A DNA stretch of 64,000 bases from Clostridium cuniculi (GTDB taxonomy: Bacteria; Bacillota; Clostridia; Clostridiales; Clostridiaceae), in the NCBI RefSeq assembly GCF_004353185.1, contig NZ_SMUS01000021.1:1-64000 (forward strand). The letters are read 5' to 3'. Positions 44,629 through 53,102 of this stretch are shown here, one piece after another. Both the position numbers and the translations under genes were made by a program. The notes beneath the pieces were generated by a model that did no database searches, was not told the DNA's origin, and saw only the letters and a list, made by a program, of their open reading frames with translations. Numbering within the stretch: the stretch's first letter is position 1; the number at the start of each line of letters is the position of its first letter.

Positions 44629-46814
44629 TATAAATTCCTCCTTATTCTTTCAGCTACAATCTTATCTTTTATTTCTTGCTCTTTTATCCCTACATATCTT
44701 CGTAAATCTTTTGCTGTATTATTACCTATTTTATAACTTGTCCTCATATTCTTAGCTAATTCACTATTCTTAATATTATTAACCTTAGAGTTCATCATTC
44801 CACCTAATAAGTCTTTAATATTTCTTGTTTCACTTGGGTCAATATAATTTGGTTTGTCATATACTCTTCTTCTTGCTCCCCAATCAATACCTGCTCCAAA
44901 GTCATTATTCATATTATTAAAGTTATTATTTGATGTTCCTCCATAACTCCAATCTTTATTTTCTCCTTTTGCTAATCTAGTATAATCAGTTATTTCATTA
45001 CCTTTGCCACTTAATGAATCACTATTACTCATAGTGAAATTATCTCCATGTACTAATCCATCTGTGGAATTATTTCTTATATTACTATCAGAAGATAAAC
45101 TTGTAATTCCACTTACTAAGCCTATATCCATATCATCTATATTTCCATTAAAATCAGAAAGGCTAGTATTATAATCATCACTTCCTAGTGAACTTCCATA
45201 CTCATCTAATCCTGGAATATTAGCATCTAAATCATCTAATTTCTTCGCTTCTTTTCCAAGTGGTGTATTTGATATTTTATTATCTTTTCCTATATTACCA
45301 GTTTCTATATCATCATCTAACTCTTTAATATCATCATTATATAAATTAGATGTATCTTCTAAATCTGATATATTATCATCTAATCCATTATTTAAATCTA
45401 TATTTTCTGTATTTGGTAAGTCTGAAATATCACTATCACCACCACCATTAGGCGATAAATCATTTGGTGGAGTTTCATCTATATTATCAAATACATCATC
45501 ATCAATATCTGAATTTCCATCACCTAATTCTTTCATATCTTTATCTTCCAATAAAGAATTTTGAAATGGATTAAAGCCTTCATCTTTCATTTCATCTTCT
45601 AAGTCTGGAATTGCTCCATCTCTAAAACCTTTAAGTCCAGCTCCTAAAGTCGCTGCTAAACCAATTCCTTCTTTAGCCATTTCTGAAGCTTTACCCACTC
45701 CACGACCTAATTTACTTAATATATCTAAACCACTATTTATTCCCATAATAGTTCTAAGTCCACTAGAAAGACCGGCATCAACTCCAAATATCTTTTCTAA
45801 TAAATTAGGACCATCTATTACAAAGAGTCCTGCTCCAAAATTAAGCATTATACCAGCAAATCCAGTAAGATTATTTTGAAGCCATGCAGTTCCTAAAATA
45901 TACAACTCTAGTGTTAATCCTACTGCTACTATTGATATGTATATAGATATTATGTGCATTAACATTTGTTTAGTTTTTTGACCACTACTTATATCTGCAA
46001 AAGCTCCCCCTATTATAAACACTTTACTAAAAGCTAATTCTAGCATTAATTTCACAAGCTTAACCATTGTAAATATTAGAACTAAGCCAGTTATAAGTAA
46101 TGTTGTGATAATCTGAAAAAAGTTAATATCCCAACGATAGTATTCACTATCAATTTTAAACCAACCATTTATTCTTTCTAACTCATATCCTTCACCAACT
46201 GAACTTGGTGTTATTGTATTCTCAAACACTTTTTTATTACTTACTTTACTTCTATCAATTTCTTCTGTCGGGTCTATCTTAGTTATATTACTTTTGTCTA
46301 TATTATTTCTTGGTTCTATATCTCTATTTTCAAAATTACTTTGGTCATATAAATAAATATCTGTAATATTATTAGATACTATTTCAGTTGCTAATGTACT
46401 TTCAGTTGTAGTAAACAACTTAAAGCCTTCTTTTGTAATATCAGCTAAAGAATTCATGGCTGTAGGTAAGAAAAATACTATTAATATTGCTATAATAAAA
46501 TTTCCTGGTATCTTACTTACATCAAACTTCTTTCTATTAATCATTAGCTGATATGCTATATATAGTAATGAAATAGTTAAAAATACTACTGCTAATGGTT
46601 TAATCTTATCTATTATTTCATTGACTACTGAACTATCAAAGAAATTTAAAAATTCCATCATTCTATCCAATACATCTTGAGCTGAATTAACTAAAATCAC
46701 CAATAATTTTATTACTCCCCAGCCTAAAAACCTTACTGCAAAATAAAAGATATTACTAGGAGTTAACATATCTGAAAACTCCAGTAATACCTTTATAGCT
46801 TCTGCTTCTGTCAT
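44628..46814 (-). CDS. VirB6/TrbL-like polytopic transfer protein
   Basis: 728 residues: an N-terminal membrane region with about seven helices (within 1-350) and a long hydrophilic Asp/Asn/Gly-rich C-terminal tail (about 400-660) of low complexity, followed by a basic end. This fits the large VirB6-like/TcpH-type channel proteins of Gram-positive conjugation systems. RBS AGGAGGGGG. Between VirD4 and the PrgI-like protein. Confidence 0.82.
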   Translation of the reverse strand: MTEAEAIKVLLEFSDMLTPSNIFYFAVRFLGWGVIKLLVILVNSAQDVLDRMMEFLNFFDSSVVNEIIDKIKPLAVVFLTISLLYIAYQLMINRKKFDVSKIPGNFIIAILIVFFLPTAMNSLADITKEGFKLFTTTESTLATEIVSNNITDIYLYDQSNFENRDIEPRNNIDKSNITKIDPTEEIDRSKVSNKKVFENTITPSSVGEGYELERINGWFKIDSEYYRWDINFFQIITTLLITGLVLIFTMVKLVKLMLELAFSKVFIIGGAFADISSGQKTKQMLMHIISIYISIVAVGLTLELYILGTAWLQNNLTGFAGIMLNFGAGLFVIDGPNLLEKIFGVDAGLSSGLRTIMGINSGLDILSKLGRGVGKASEMAKEGIGLAATLGAGLKGFRDGAIPDLEDEMKDEGFNPFQNSLLEDKDMKELGDGNSDIDDDVFDNIDETPPNDLSPNGGGDSDISDLPNTENIDLNNGLDDNISDLEDTSNLYNDDIKELDDDIETGNIGKDNKISNTPLGKEAKKLDDLDANIPGLDEYGSSLGSDDYNTSLSDFNGNIDDMDIGLVSGITSLSSDSNIRNNSTDGLVHGDNFTMSNSDSLSGKGNEITDYTRLAKGENKDWSYGGTSNNNFNNMNNDFGAGIDWGARRRVYDKPNYIDPSETRNIKDLLGGMMNSKVNNIKNSELAKNMRTSYKIGNNTAKDLRRYVGIKEQEIKDKIVAERIRRNL

Positions 46815-46829
46815 ATTGAAATCCCCCTC

Positions 46830-49454
46830 CTATCTATTAATAATATTATTTAATTTCTTTAAAACATTATCTCCAAACTTACCTTCTTCACTTAAATTTT
46901 TTATATGTTCTTTCATCATATCTTTATTATCAATTTCTTTTATTACTTCTATTTCAGCATCTGTTAATGTTGGTTCTACTACTTTTATTATTTCTGCTAT
47001 TTTACTCTTTTTTAAGTTGCTTTTAGTTTTTTCTTCTAAACCTTCTTTTTTCTCTTTAGCCTTTTCAGCTTCAAGTGCCTTTTTAGCTTGTTCTCTTTGA
47101 TAATCTCTCAAAGCATTTTCTTCTATAATTTGTTGCATTTTATTTTTTATTAAATCAACCATTTCATCTTCAAAATCTACTTTTAACTCTTCAAGTACTA
47201 CAGTATGAAATGAGTTTTTAATATAAATATTTCTCATTGATGAATTTTTAGAAAATACATCTGCTAAATACTCATATTGAAACTTCATTCCCATTTCTTC
47301 AGTATTTAAAATTGGATATGATACTATTTTATTTCCCTTTAAATCTTGCCTGTGCATAGGTTTTATTACTATATTTTCACCTAGCTTTAATCTCATTAAA
47401 TCATCATATCTTATAACTGGAACAGTTTCTAAACTTTCAGTTATATTTTTATCTAAAGACAGAACCCCACCTTGCCTTGAATTAGTTACTATTGTTTTTT
47501 CACCAGTCATTTTAGAAATTTCTTCTGCCGTATCGGGATCAGTACTCATTATATAAACAGTATTAGCACAATTATCTACAAGAGTTTTATAATTCTCTCC
47601 ATACATTTCTTTAAGTTGTGCATAGGATTGAATTATTGGAATAAACTTTAATCCCCTACCTAAACATACAGTTAATGTTTCTGCAAAGTTTTCAATTGGA
47701 GACATATTACCTGCTTCATCAAGAATAAATACTACTTCTCTATCAGTTGAACCACTTTTACTTAGTGAAGCCTTTCTTGATAGCATATAAGTTATTTGAG
47801 CTATACAAGTTGTTGATAGTACATGATTAGATTTATCAAAGTCTGGAACTATAAGAAATAAAGCTATTGGCTTACTATTTTCTTTATCAGAAACTGAATA
47901 TTCCATTTCATACACTCCTGGTACTCCCCACATAACCCTTGCATGATTAATCTCTATTTTATCAGTTAAATCTTGTCCTTTAACTCCTATTGCAGTTACT
48001 CCATTTCTTATAAGTTCTTCTGTAAACTCATCATCTCTATAAATGGTTATATTTTTTGTTCCGAATAGTTGTACTTCTCCATCTTTCCTATCATTACTCC
48101 TACTATTATTTTTATCATCTTCTATATTCTTATTTTTTTCATTATTTTTGGGTCTATCTTCATTTAAAATTTTTACATTGACCTTTTTAGTATCATTCTT
48201 GTAAAAACCTATTTCTTCAAGTTTTAAGTCATTAAAACTTGTTAATTTAGCAACTCTTTCTCCTAAATAGACTTGTAATTTCATTGAAGCAGTAACAAAT
48301 ACACTTGCCCTAGTTTTACTTTTAGCAAACTTAACAGTATTGTATTGTCTTTTAGCTACAGACTCTTTAGGTAAGTTATCAAAATAAATATCTAACCCTG
48401 TACCTTCTTCAAGTTCTTTTCCTCCTAGTTCTCCTAACATATTAGCAACTGAAAAAAGATTTACCTTCATTTCTTCTTTATCCCAATGCTCCAACTCTTC
48501 TTTAGTCATGCTTTCTCTTTCTTTATTAGTCTTTATACATCTTTCACATAAAGCTAATATAAGAGCATTAACCAAGTTCATTGATAAATCTTCCCATGTA
48601 CTATCATGACTTTTAGTATTATGATACATAGCAAAAGTAAATGTTCTACACCTTAACTCTGCTTCTGCAAAATCACCTTCTCTCCATGCTTCTTTTATAA
48701 TTTCAAGTGGGTTATATCCAATAGAATTATTCATTTCTAAGAAGTCAATTACTTTAACTTCGTAACCTTCTCTTTCAAGTAATTCCTTACTCATTCCACA
48801 CAACTCTCCCTTAGGATCGTTGAAAATTAATGACGACTTTTCTTCTGCTCTTGAATATATATCTATTGTTATTAAGACAAAACCTTGACCTTTACCACTC
48901 CTTGTTGTACCTATAATAATAGTATGAATTGCACTTATATCAATGTAAATCTTATCTCCAAATCTCGATATAGGTACTCCGCCTTTTCCTTTAAATCTCT
49001 TACCCTTTTCAGGAATAGCATGATATTCATTTTGAATTTCTTTTAAAGTTGATACCCTTCCACTTCCTTTTTGACCATTCTCTAAATTTTCAAAACTAGC
49101 TTTAATGGTTATTCTTAATTTTATATAAAATACTATTAAAAATATAAAAACCACTAAATATATAAGCCAAAATTCAAATTTAGGTAATAAGAATTTATAT
49201 ATTGGATATGAACTATCTACATTGTTAAATTTAAATCCTATAAAATCTATTAATCTTATTAAAATATTTGTTATAATAAAAACAAATATAAATAATACTA
49301 TTCCAATAATTTTTAAGGCTTTGGGACTTGCTAATACCCGCAGCCTTTTTAATATCTTTATACTTTTATCATTATCGTTTAATTCTCTTATTTTTTCTTC
49401 AGCTCTACTTATCTTAATATTATCAGTTATTTTCTTCTTTAATTTGTTAAACAA
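46830..49454 (-). CDS. VirD4/TraG-like type IV coupling protein
   Basis: 874 residues. It has two N-terminal transmembrane helices (about 48-70 and 93-113), a RecA-like motor with Walker A IIGTTRSGKGQG and Walker B VVFILDEAGNM, and a long charged C-terminus (about 770-874) that probably contacts relaxase or substrate. It delivers the relaxase-DNA complex to the channel. The start is TTG at 49454 with GGAGG 7 bases upstream. Confidence 0.93.
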   Translation of the reverse strand: MFNKLKKKITDNIKISRAEEKIRELNDNDKSIKILKRLRVLASPKALKIIGIVLFIFVFIITNILIRLIDFIGFKFNNVDSSYPIYKFLLPKFEFWLIYLVVFIFLIVFYIKLRITIKASFENLENGQKGSGRVSTLKEIQNEYHAIPEKGKRFKGKGGVPISRFGDKIYIDISAIHTIIIGTTRSGKGQGFVLITIDIYSRAEEKSSLIFNDPKGELCGMSKELLEREGYEVKVIDFLEMNNSIGYNPLEIIKEAWREGDFAEAELRCRTFTFAMYHNTKSHDSTWEDLSMNLVNALILALCERCIKTNKERESMTKEELEHWDKEEMKVNLFSVANMLGELGGKELEEGTGLDIYFDNLPKESVAKRQYNTVKFAKSKTRASVFVTASMKLQVYLGERVAKLTSFNDLKLEEIGFYKNDTKKVNVKILNEDRPKNNEKNKNIEDDKNNSRSNDRKDGEVQLFGTKNITIYRDDEFTEELIRNGVTAIGVKGQDLTDKIEINHARVMWGVPGVYEMEYSVSDKENSKPIALFLIVPDFDKSNHVLSTTCIAQITYMLSRKASLSKSGSTDREVVFILDEAGNMSPIENFAETLTVCLGRGLKFIPIIQSYAQLKEMYGENYKTLVDNCANTVYIMSTDPDTAEEISKMTGEKTIVTNSRQGGVLSLDKNITESLETVPVIRYDDLMRLKLGENIVIKPMHRQDLKGNKIVSYPILNTEEMGMKFQYEYLADVFSKNSSMRNIYIKNSFHTVVLEELKVDFEDEMVDLIKNKMQQIIEENALRDYQREQAKKALEAEKAKEKKEGLEEKTKSNLKKSKIAEIIKVVEPTLTDAEIEVIKEIDNKDMMKEHIKNLSEEGKFGDNVLKKLNNIINR

Positions 49455-49524
49455 GAGAAAACCTCCTTAAAATAAAAAATATATAAAATTTGAGGTATCA
49501 TATTCAAATACCTCAAATTTAAAC

Positions 49525-49749
49525 CTAAAAGCTAATTAAACTTTGTACATACTCTCCTAATGGAAAACAACCTACAATTAAAACTAATCCTACAACAGCC
49601 CAAGCTAAATCATCTTTAATTTCATCTCTCTTTTGCTTAGCCCACATTGCCTTATATCCTGCTTTCAATAAACAAAATACGAAAAGAACTCCTCCACCTA
49701 GTTGAAATGCTTGTATTAATGTTTTTGCTATGTTTAAAACATTATCCAT
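49525..49749 (-). CDS. VirB2-like pilin/two-helix membrane protein
   Basis: 74 residues with two hydrophobic helices (about 13-33 and 48-66) linked by a basic loop (KAMWAKQKRDEIKDD), as in Gram-positive VirB2-like (Maff2-type) proteins. First core gene of the transfer operon. RBS AGGAGGAG. Confidence 0.75.
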   Translation of the reverse strand: MDNVLNIAKTLIQAFQLGGGVLFVFCLLKAGYKAMWAKQKRDEIKDDLAWAVVGLVLIVGCFPLGEYVQSLISF

Positions 49750-49762
49750 TCTTTATCTCCTC

Positions 49763-49924
49763 CTACTTTCCTATAAGTTCAAAAATACTATCTAAATTAT
49801 TTTCTACATATTCATTTAAATTTTCTAAATACCATTCCTTAAAGTTTTCACCTTTAATATCCATTATCTGCTTAACTTGTTTCTCCTTTTTCTTTATTTG
49901 AGTTTCTATTTTTTCTATTGCCAT
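49763..49924 (-). CDS. small helical protein
   Basis: 53 residues, MAIEKIETQIKKKEKQ..., charged helix. GAGGTGAGGAA precedes the ATG. It starts the transfer operon, 13 bases before the VirB2-like gene. No family recognised. Confidence 0.65.
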   Translation of the reverse strand: MAIEKIETQIKKKEKQVKQIMDIKGENFKEWYLENLNEYVENNLDSIFELIGK

Positions 49925-49946
49925 TTTCCTCACCTCCCTTCAATAG

Positions 49947-49984
49947 AAAAGAACTTCTCGGCATTGCCTGTCAGAAGCTCTTTT
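49947..49984. repeat. duplicated intergenic hairpin block, copy 1
   Basis: AAAAGAACTTCT / AGAAGCTCTTTT arms with a 14-base loop. The hairpin plus the following AT run and palindrome copy 10 recur almost exactly at 50459-50543. Confidence 0.8.
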
Positions 49985-50013
49985 CCTTGAAAAAAAAATA
50001 TATATATTAAAAA

Positions 50014-50032
50014 GGTGTCACCTGAGGACATC
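50014..50032. repeat. palindrome copy 10 (degenerate)
   Basis: GGTGTCACCTGAGGACATC; three positions differ from the consensus. It is carried on the duplicated block together with the hairpin. Confidence 0.7.
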
Positions 50033-50033
50033 T

Positions 50034-50369
50034 TTATTTTAATGACTTTAAATTTACTAATATCTCAACCTTTAATGTTTCTTTCACTTTTTTCGGAACA
50101 TCAATTACTTCTTTTGATAATGCTTCAAAGTTACTTATAATATAATCTATATCAATTTGCTCTTTTCTACATTCTTTAATAATAATTTTACTTATCACAT
50201 TTACACACTCATTCTTAAAATATGGATCAGCATTTTCTTTATCTTTAACTATTGCTTCAGCTAATTCAAAACTTTTATATTCTGCTTTATTAATTTCCTT
50301 ATTTTCTATTAATCTTCTTATTTCTTTAATCTCATTATTAACTGCTATTTTTGTAATCTTTGTATTCAT
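50034..50369 (-). CDS. helical hypothetical protein
   Basis: 111 residues, charged helical protein without recognised motif (one CVNVISKIIIKECRK stretch). RBS TGAGGT. It lies between the two copies of the duplicated hairpin block. Confidence 0.6.
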   Translation of the reverse strand: MNTKITKIAVNNEIKEIRRLIENKEINKAEYKSFELAEAIVKDKENADPYFKNECVNVISKIIIKECRKEQIDIDYIISNFEALSKEVIDVPKKVKETLKVEILVNLKSLK

Positions 50370-50458
50370 ATTTTTACCTCACTTTATAATTAATTTATTT
50401 ATGATTTTCTTTTAAATTAAACCTTCTATCTTACAATATCCTCACCTTCTTTCACTAA

Positions 50459-50496
50459 AAAAGAACTTCTCGGCATTGCCTGTCAGAAGCTCTTTT
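50459..50496. repeat. duplicated intergenic hairpin block, copy 2
   Basis: Same AAAAGAACTTCT / AGAAGCTCTTTT hairpin with identical loop as at 49947; the identity continues through the TATATATTAAAAAGGTGT stretch. Confidence 0.8.
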
Positions 50497-50524
50497 CCTT
50501 GAAAAAAAATATATATATTAAAAA

Positions 50525-50543
50525 GGTGTGCCCTGGGGACATC
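50525..50543. repeat. palindrome copy 11 (degenerate)
   Basis: GGTGTGCCCTGGGGACATC; differs from copy 10 although the surrounding block is duplicated, so the two have diverged since duplication. Confidence 0.75.
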
Positions 50544-50544
50544 T

Positions 50545-50706
50545 TTATTTTCTCTTTCCTTTTCTTTTTAACATCTCATTCATAAATTTAGATTGCCCTT
50601 TCATACTATCTATAAGTTCATCAAAATTAACTTGTCTATTCTTCCAAGGCTTTAACTGACTATTTTGATATTTATATCTTTCTATGTATCTATCACCTTT
50701 TCCCAT
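50545..50706 (-). CDS. small basic protein
   Basis: 53 residues, MGKGDRYIERYKYQNSQLKP then WKNRQVNFDELIDSM and a Lys/Arg tail. It begins after TCTTCCTCC (AGGAGGAAGA on the coding strand) 4 bases upstream. Family unknown; the basic tail suggests nucleic-acid binding. Confidence 0.6.
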   Translation of the reverse strand: MGKGDRYIERYKYQNSQLKPWKNRQVNFDELIDSMKGQSKFMNEMLKRKGKRK

Positions 50707-50721
50707 ATCTTCCTCCTAAAA

Positions 50722-50740
50722 GGTATCCCCCGGGGACACC
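50722..50740. repeat. palindrome copy 12
   Basis: GGTATCCCCCGGGGACACC; one arm base changed (G to A on the plus strand). Confidence 0.85.
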
Positions 50741-50812
50741 TAAGCTACTACCGCACTCCACATTAACTTACTCACTTCGTTCCGTTACTTAATATTCCGT
50801 TTGGTCTACTAT

Positions 50813-51010
50813 TTATAATTCTTCTTTTAACTTCTGCTTTACTATCCTTTCTATCTCTGCTCTTTCTTCTTCTGTAAATATTTTTTCTTTTCTCTCCTTA
50901 TCTTCTTTTATTAATAACTTTATGTATTCTGAAAAACTATCATGTTCTAGTGCAAATATCATTAATTTTCTCTCTGATTTTTTAAAACTAACTGAATATA
51001 CTAATCTCAC
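50813..51010 (-). CDS. small hypothetical protein, possibly RHH-like
   Basis: 65 residues; VYSVSFKKSERKLMIFALEHDSFSEYIKLLI has a strand-helix-helix look of CopG-like proteins, followed by a charged tail. The start is GTG at 51010 with AAGGGA upstream at a long spacing. Assignment weak. Confidence 0.5.
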   Translation of the reverse strand: MRLVYSVSFKKSERKLMIFALEHDSFSEYIKLLIKEDKERKEKIFTEEERAEIERIVKQKLKEEL

Positions 51011-51046
51011 ATTTTTATTTTCCCTTCATCTTTATGCCTCTAAAAA

Positions 51047-51065
51047 AGTGTCCTCTGGGGACACC
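51047..51065. repeat. palindrome copy 13
   Basis: AGTGTCCTCTGGGGACACC; two changes in the left arm. It abuts the stop of the XRE-like gene at 51067. Confidence 0.8.
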
Positions 51066-51066
51066 T

Positions 51067-51285
51067 TCACTCTAGCTCCTTAAATACTAAATCATCTATC
51101 GTTACATCAAACAAACGAGATAATTCATATAATTCTGTATATATAGGAATAGCTTCAGCTTCTTCCATTTTTCTTAATCTCTTTTCTTCAATTCTTGTTT
51201 TATTGGCTACATAACTAAATTTCCAATGCTTTTTACTTCTTAGTAATTTTATATTCTTTGCTATTCTTTCTAAATTGTAGTTCAT
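51067..51285 (-). CDS. XRE-like helix-turn-helix protein
   Basis: 72 residues forming one helix-turn-helix domain (IAKNIKLLRSKKHWKFSYVA... LSRLFDVTIDDLVF). The ATG overlaps the stop of the upstream XRE gene (TGATG); a longer reading frame from 51399 lies inside that gene and is rejected. Probable regulator of element genes. Confidence 0.75.
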   Translation of the reverse strand: MNYNLERIAKNIKLLRSKKHWKFSYVANKTRIEEKRLRKMEEAEAIPIYTELYELSRLFDVTIDDLVFKELE

Positions 51286-51521
51286 CACACTATAATTCTC
51301 CTTTCTACAATTAATTCTTCTAATGGTATATTCAACACATCTGCCCATCTTATAATTACATCTAATCTTGTATTTTTTGTTCTTCCATTTTCTGCCCAAT
51401 CTATTGACGTTATTGAAACTCCACTTTTTTTCGCTAATTCTTTAACAGATAATCCTCGTCTAAGTCTATTAACTCTTAATTGCATACCTAAATTAACTTT
51501 TTCCTCTATTTCTATATCCAT
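51285..51521 (-). CDS. XRE-family regulator
   Basis: 78 residues, single XRE helix-turn-helix (LRVNRLRRGLSVKELAKKSG, then ENGRTKNTRLDVIIRWADVL). ATG at 51521 follows AAGGGGAAAAG; an upstream GTG at 51539 lies before the RBS and is rejected. Paired, coupled arrangement with a second XRE protein. Confidence 0.85.
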   Translation of the reverse strand: MDIEIEEKVNLGMQLRVNRLRRGLSVKELAKKSGVSITSIDWAENGRTKNTRLDVIIRWADVLNIPLEELIVERRIIV

Positions 51522-51546
51522 AATCTTTTCCCCTTCCACTATAAAA

Positions 51547-51565
51547 TATGTCCCCCAGGGACACC
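51547..51565. repeat. palindrome copy 14 (degenerate)
   Basis: TATGTCCCCCAGGGACACC, upstream of the XRE pair, within their probable promoter region. Confidence 0.75.
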
Positions 51566-51621
51566 AATAAATTGCATTATTTATTTCATTAAAACTTATT
51601 CTATGAGAAATTTCCCTTATA

Positions 51622-51738
51622 TTAATTTTTCTTGTAAGTATTAAACCTATCTTCTATATATTTCTCACACCTTGTCCATACCATCACACAACCAACTATA
51701 ATAACTCCTATAAAAAATAATATTACTACTGTTATTAT
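51622..51738 (-). CDS. single-helix microprotein with apparent ATA start
   Basis: 38 codons ending in TAA encode a hydrophobic helix (IITVVILFFIGVIIVGCV) followed by WTRCEKYIEDRF. GGAGG stands 6 bases before an ATA at 51738, but there is no ATG, GTG or TTG and a stop lies immediately upstream in frame. The tail resembles that of the microprotein at 52195-52314 (GSRCEQEYIDEK). It is either a non-canonical start or a gene that has lost its start. Confidence 0.45.
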   Translation of the reverse strand: MITVVILFFIGVIIVGCVMVWTRCEKYIEDRFNTYKKN

Positions 51739-51758
51739 TTATTTCCTCCACTATAAAA

Positions 51759-51777
51759 GGTGTCCCCTGGGGACACC
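51759..51777. repeat. palindrome copy 15
   Basis: GGTGTCCCCTGGGGACACC, flanked by AAAA and TTCT, between two microprotein genes. Confidence 0.9.
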
Positions 51778-51784
51778 TTCTAAA

Positions 51785-51889
51785 TTATTTCTCACTTTTT
51801 AATTTTATCTTTTTTAATTCTAATTTATTTCCATCTCTTTTTTGTCTATCTATATAGTTATTTATCCATAATATCATTCTATTTTCCAT
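51785..51889 (-). CDS. microprotein
   Basis: 34 residues, MENRMILWINNYIDRQKRDG then a Lys-rich tail. AGGTGTGAT lies upstream of the ATG. Supported by the regular spacing of genes and palindromes here; family unknown. Confidence 0.5.
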   Translation of the reverse strand: MENRMILWINNYIDRQKRDGNKLELKKIKLKSEK

Positions 51890-51898
51890 ACATCACAC

Positions 51899-52048
51899 CT
51901 AAATAGATAATATTTTTATCTTCTTACTTTCTCTATGCTGGATATGTAATTCACTTGTTGGATTTTTTAATACTAACCAATTATTCGGATTTAATCTTCT
52001 TTCCTGCATTATCTTTTTTTGTTGTCTTGTTGGATTCTTTCCTTTCAT
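51899..52048 (-). CDS. DUF6906-like small protein
   Basis: 49 residues: KNPTRQQKKIMQERRLNPNN followed by WLVLKNPTSELHIQHR. The pattern PTR.QK.....RLNP.NWLV matches a small conserved family of Firmicute plasmid and phage proteins (DUF6906, as I recall). Function unknown. Confidence 0.65.
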   Translation of the reverse strand: MKGKNPTRQQKKIMQERRLNPNNWLVLKNPTSELHIQHRESKKIKILSI

Positions 52049-52061
52049 ATCACATACTCTC

Positions 52062-52181
52062 CTATCCTATAGTTATTTCCCCTTTGCACTTACTACAATA
52101 CTTAGGTAATACAACTTTATTTTTTATTTCTATAATAAATTTATTCTTACATACTGGACATTTTATCTTTACTTTACTCAT
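52062..52181 (-). CDS. zinc-ribbon microprotein
   Basis: 39 residues with CPVCKNKF and CSKCKGEI pairs, a minimal zinc ribbon. GGGGAG precedes the ATG by about 6 bases. Confidence 0.65.
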   Translation of the reverse strand: MSKVKIKCPVCKNKFIIEIKNKVVLPKYCSKCKGEITIG

Positions 52182-52194
52182 TTTCTATCTCCCC

Positions 52195-52314
52195 TTAATT
52201 TTTTTCATCTATATACTCCTGTTCACACCTTGAACCTACAACTAAACAACTCCATGTAGCAAATACTATAAATAATAAAATTAACACTATTATTAATACT
52301 AAAATATTCCCCAT
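52195..52314 (-). CDS. single-helix microprotein
   Basis: 39 residues: MGNILVLIIVLILLFIVFAT forms a transmembrane helix, then a Cys-containing tail GSRCEQEYIDEKN. GAGGAGAAG precedes the ATG. Likely related to the microprotein at 51622-51738. Confidence 0.65.
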   Translation of the reverse strand: MGNILVLIIVLILLFIVFATWSCLVVGSRCEQEYIDEKN

Positions 52315-52340
52315 ATAAACTTCTCCTCACTTCTCTCAAT

Positions 52341-52358
52341 GTGTCCCCTGGGGACACC
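52341..52358. repeat. palindrome copy 16
   Basis: GTGTCCCCTGGGGACACC, between the microprotein gene and the frameshifted zinc-ribbon gene. Confidence 0.9.
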
Positions 52359-52373
52359 CATAAACTTTATTTT

Positions 52374-52555
52374 TTATTTTATTAAAATCTCTTCAATATT
52401 TTCTAATTTAATTTTATAAATACTTTTAAATTCTTTCTTACACTTTAAACATTCCCAATATATTATTATCTTTCTTTTTTTAATAATTTTGTTATGTGAT
52501 AACTCTTTAATTCTACGAAGCAACTAGGACAAGTTTCCTTTACTATTATACTCAT
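52374..52555 (-). pseudogene. frameshifted zinc-ribbon gene
   Basis: ATG at 52555 opens a frame with CPSCFVELKSYHI that stops after 29 codons. A -1 shift at a run of seven A continues it as IIIYWECLKCKKEFKSIYKI to a stop at 52374. Together these give a normal two-knuckle zinc ribbon of about 60 residues. A homopolymer indel (real or sequencing) is most likely; programmed slippage is possible. Confidence 0.5.
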
Positions 52556-52573
52556 ATTCTTTAACTCACTTCT

Positions 52574-52978
52574 TTACTCTATAATCTCTATCAAATGAAT
52601 ATCTTCAATACTATCTTTACTTTCTAAATACCTTATAATTACTTTATCTCCTATCTCGGCTTTTTCATAAAAATAAGCATCTTCAACTTTAAACTTTATT
52701 CCCTTAAACTCTATCCCTAATATATATTCCTTTGAAAAACTAGATGTTGGAATTATACTATCTCCCACTACCGTATTATTAATATGCAAATTCTCTTCTA
52801 TAGATTTATCTACTATTATTCCATAACTTACTTTAACTTCTTTTCTTCCTAATGCTATACTAATCCACTTCCATATAAAAGATATAAAAAAGCCTATCAT
52901 AATTATTAAAAGAAGCCCTGTCATTATCACTAACAATGTTGGTAGAACTTCCTCCATAAAAAAACAAAATATATCCAT
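52574..52978 (-). CDS. membrane protein with small soluble C-terminal domain
   Basis: 134 residues: one or two transmembrane helices near the N-terminus (about 10-38) and a beta-rich domain with VIIRYLESKDSIEDIHLIEI, reminiscent of DUF3592-like proteins. ATG at 52978 follows AAAGGAG by 8 bases and replaces the longer frame from 52996. Confidence 0.6.
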   Translation of the reverse strand: MDIFCFFMEEVLPTLLVIMTGLLLIIMIGFFISFIWKWISIALGRKEVKVSYGIIVDKSIEENLHINNTVVGDSIIPTSSFSKEYILGIEFKGIKFKVEDAYFYEKAEIGDKVIIRYLESKDSIEDIHLIEIIE

Positions 52979-53004
52979 CTCTTTTTCTCCTTTCATAACT
53001 AAAA

Positions 53005-53023
53005 GGTGTCCCCGGGGGACACT
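53005..53023. repeat. palindrome copy 17
   Basis: GGTGTCCCCGGGGGACACT; the last base differs from the consensus. Upstream of the membrane-protein gene. Confidence 0.88.
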
Positions 53024-53102
53024 ATCTAAATTTAATATATAATTCTGTTTAAAATAAAAATAACTTTAATAAAATAAATATTTATTTACTTTATTAAAAC
53101 TA

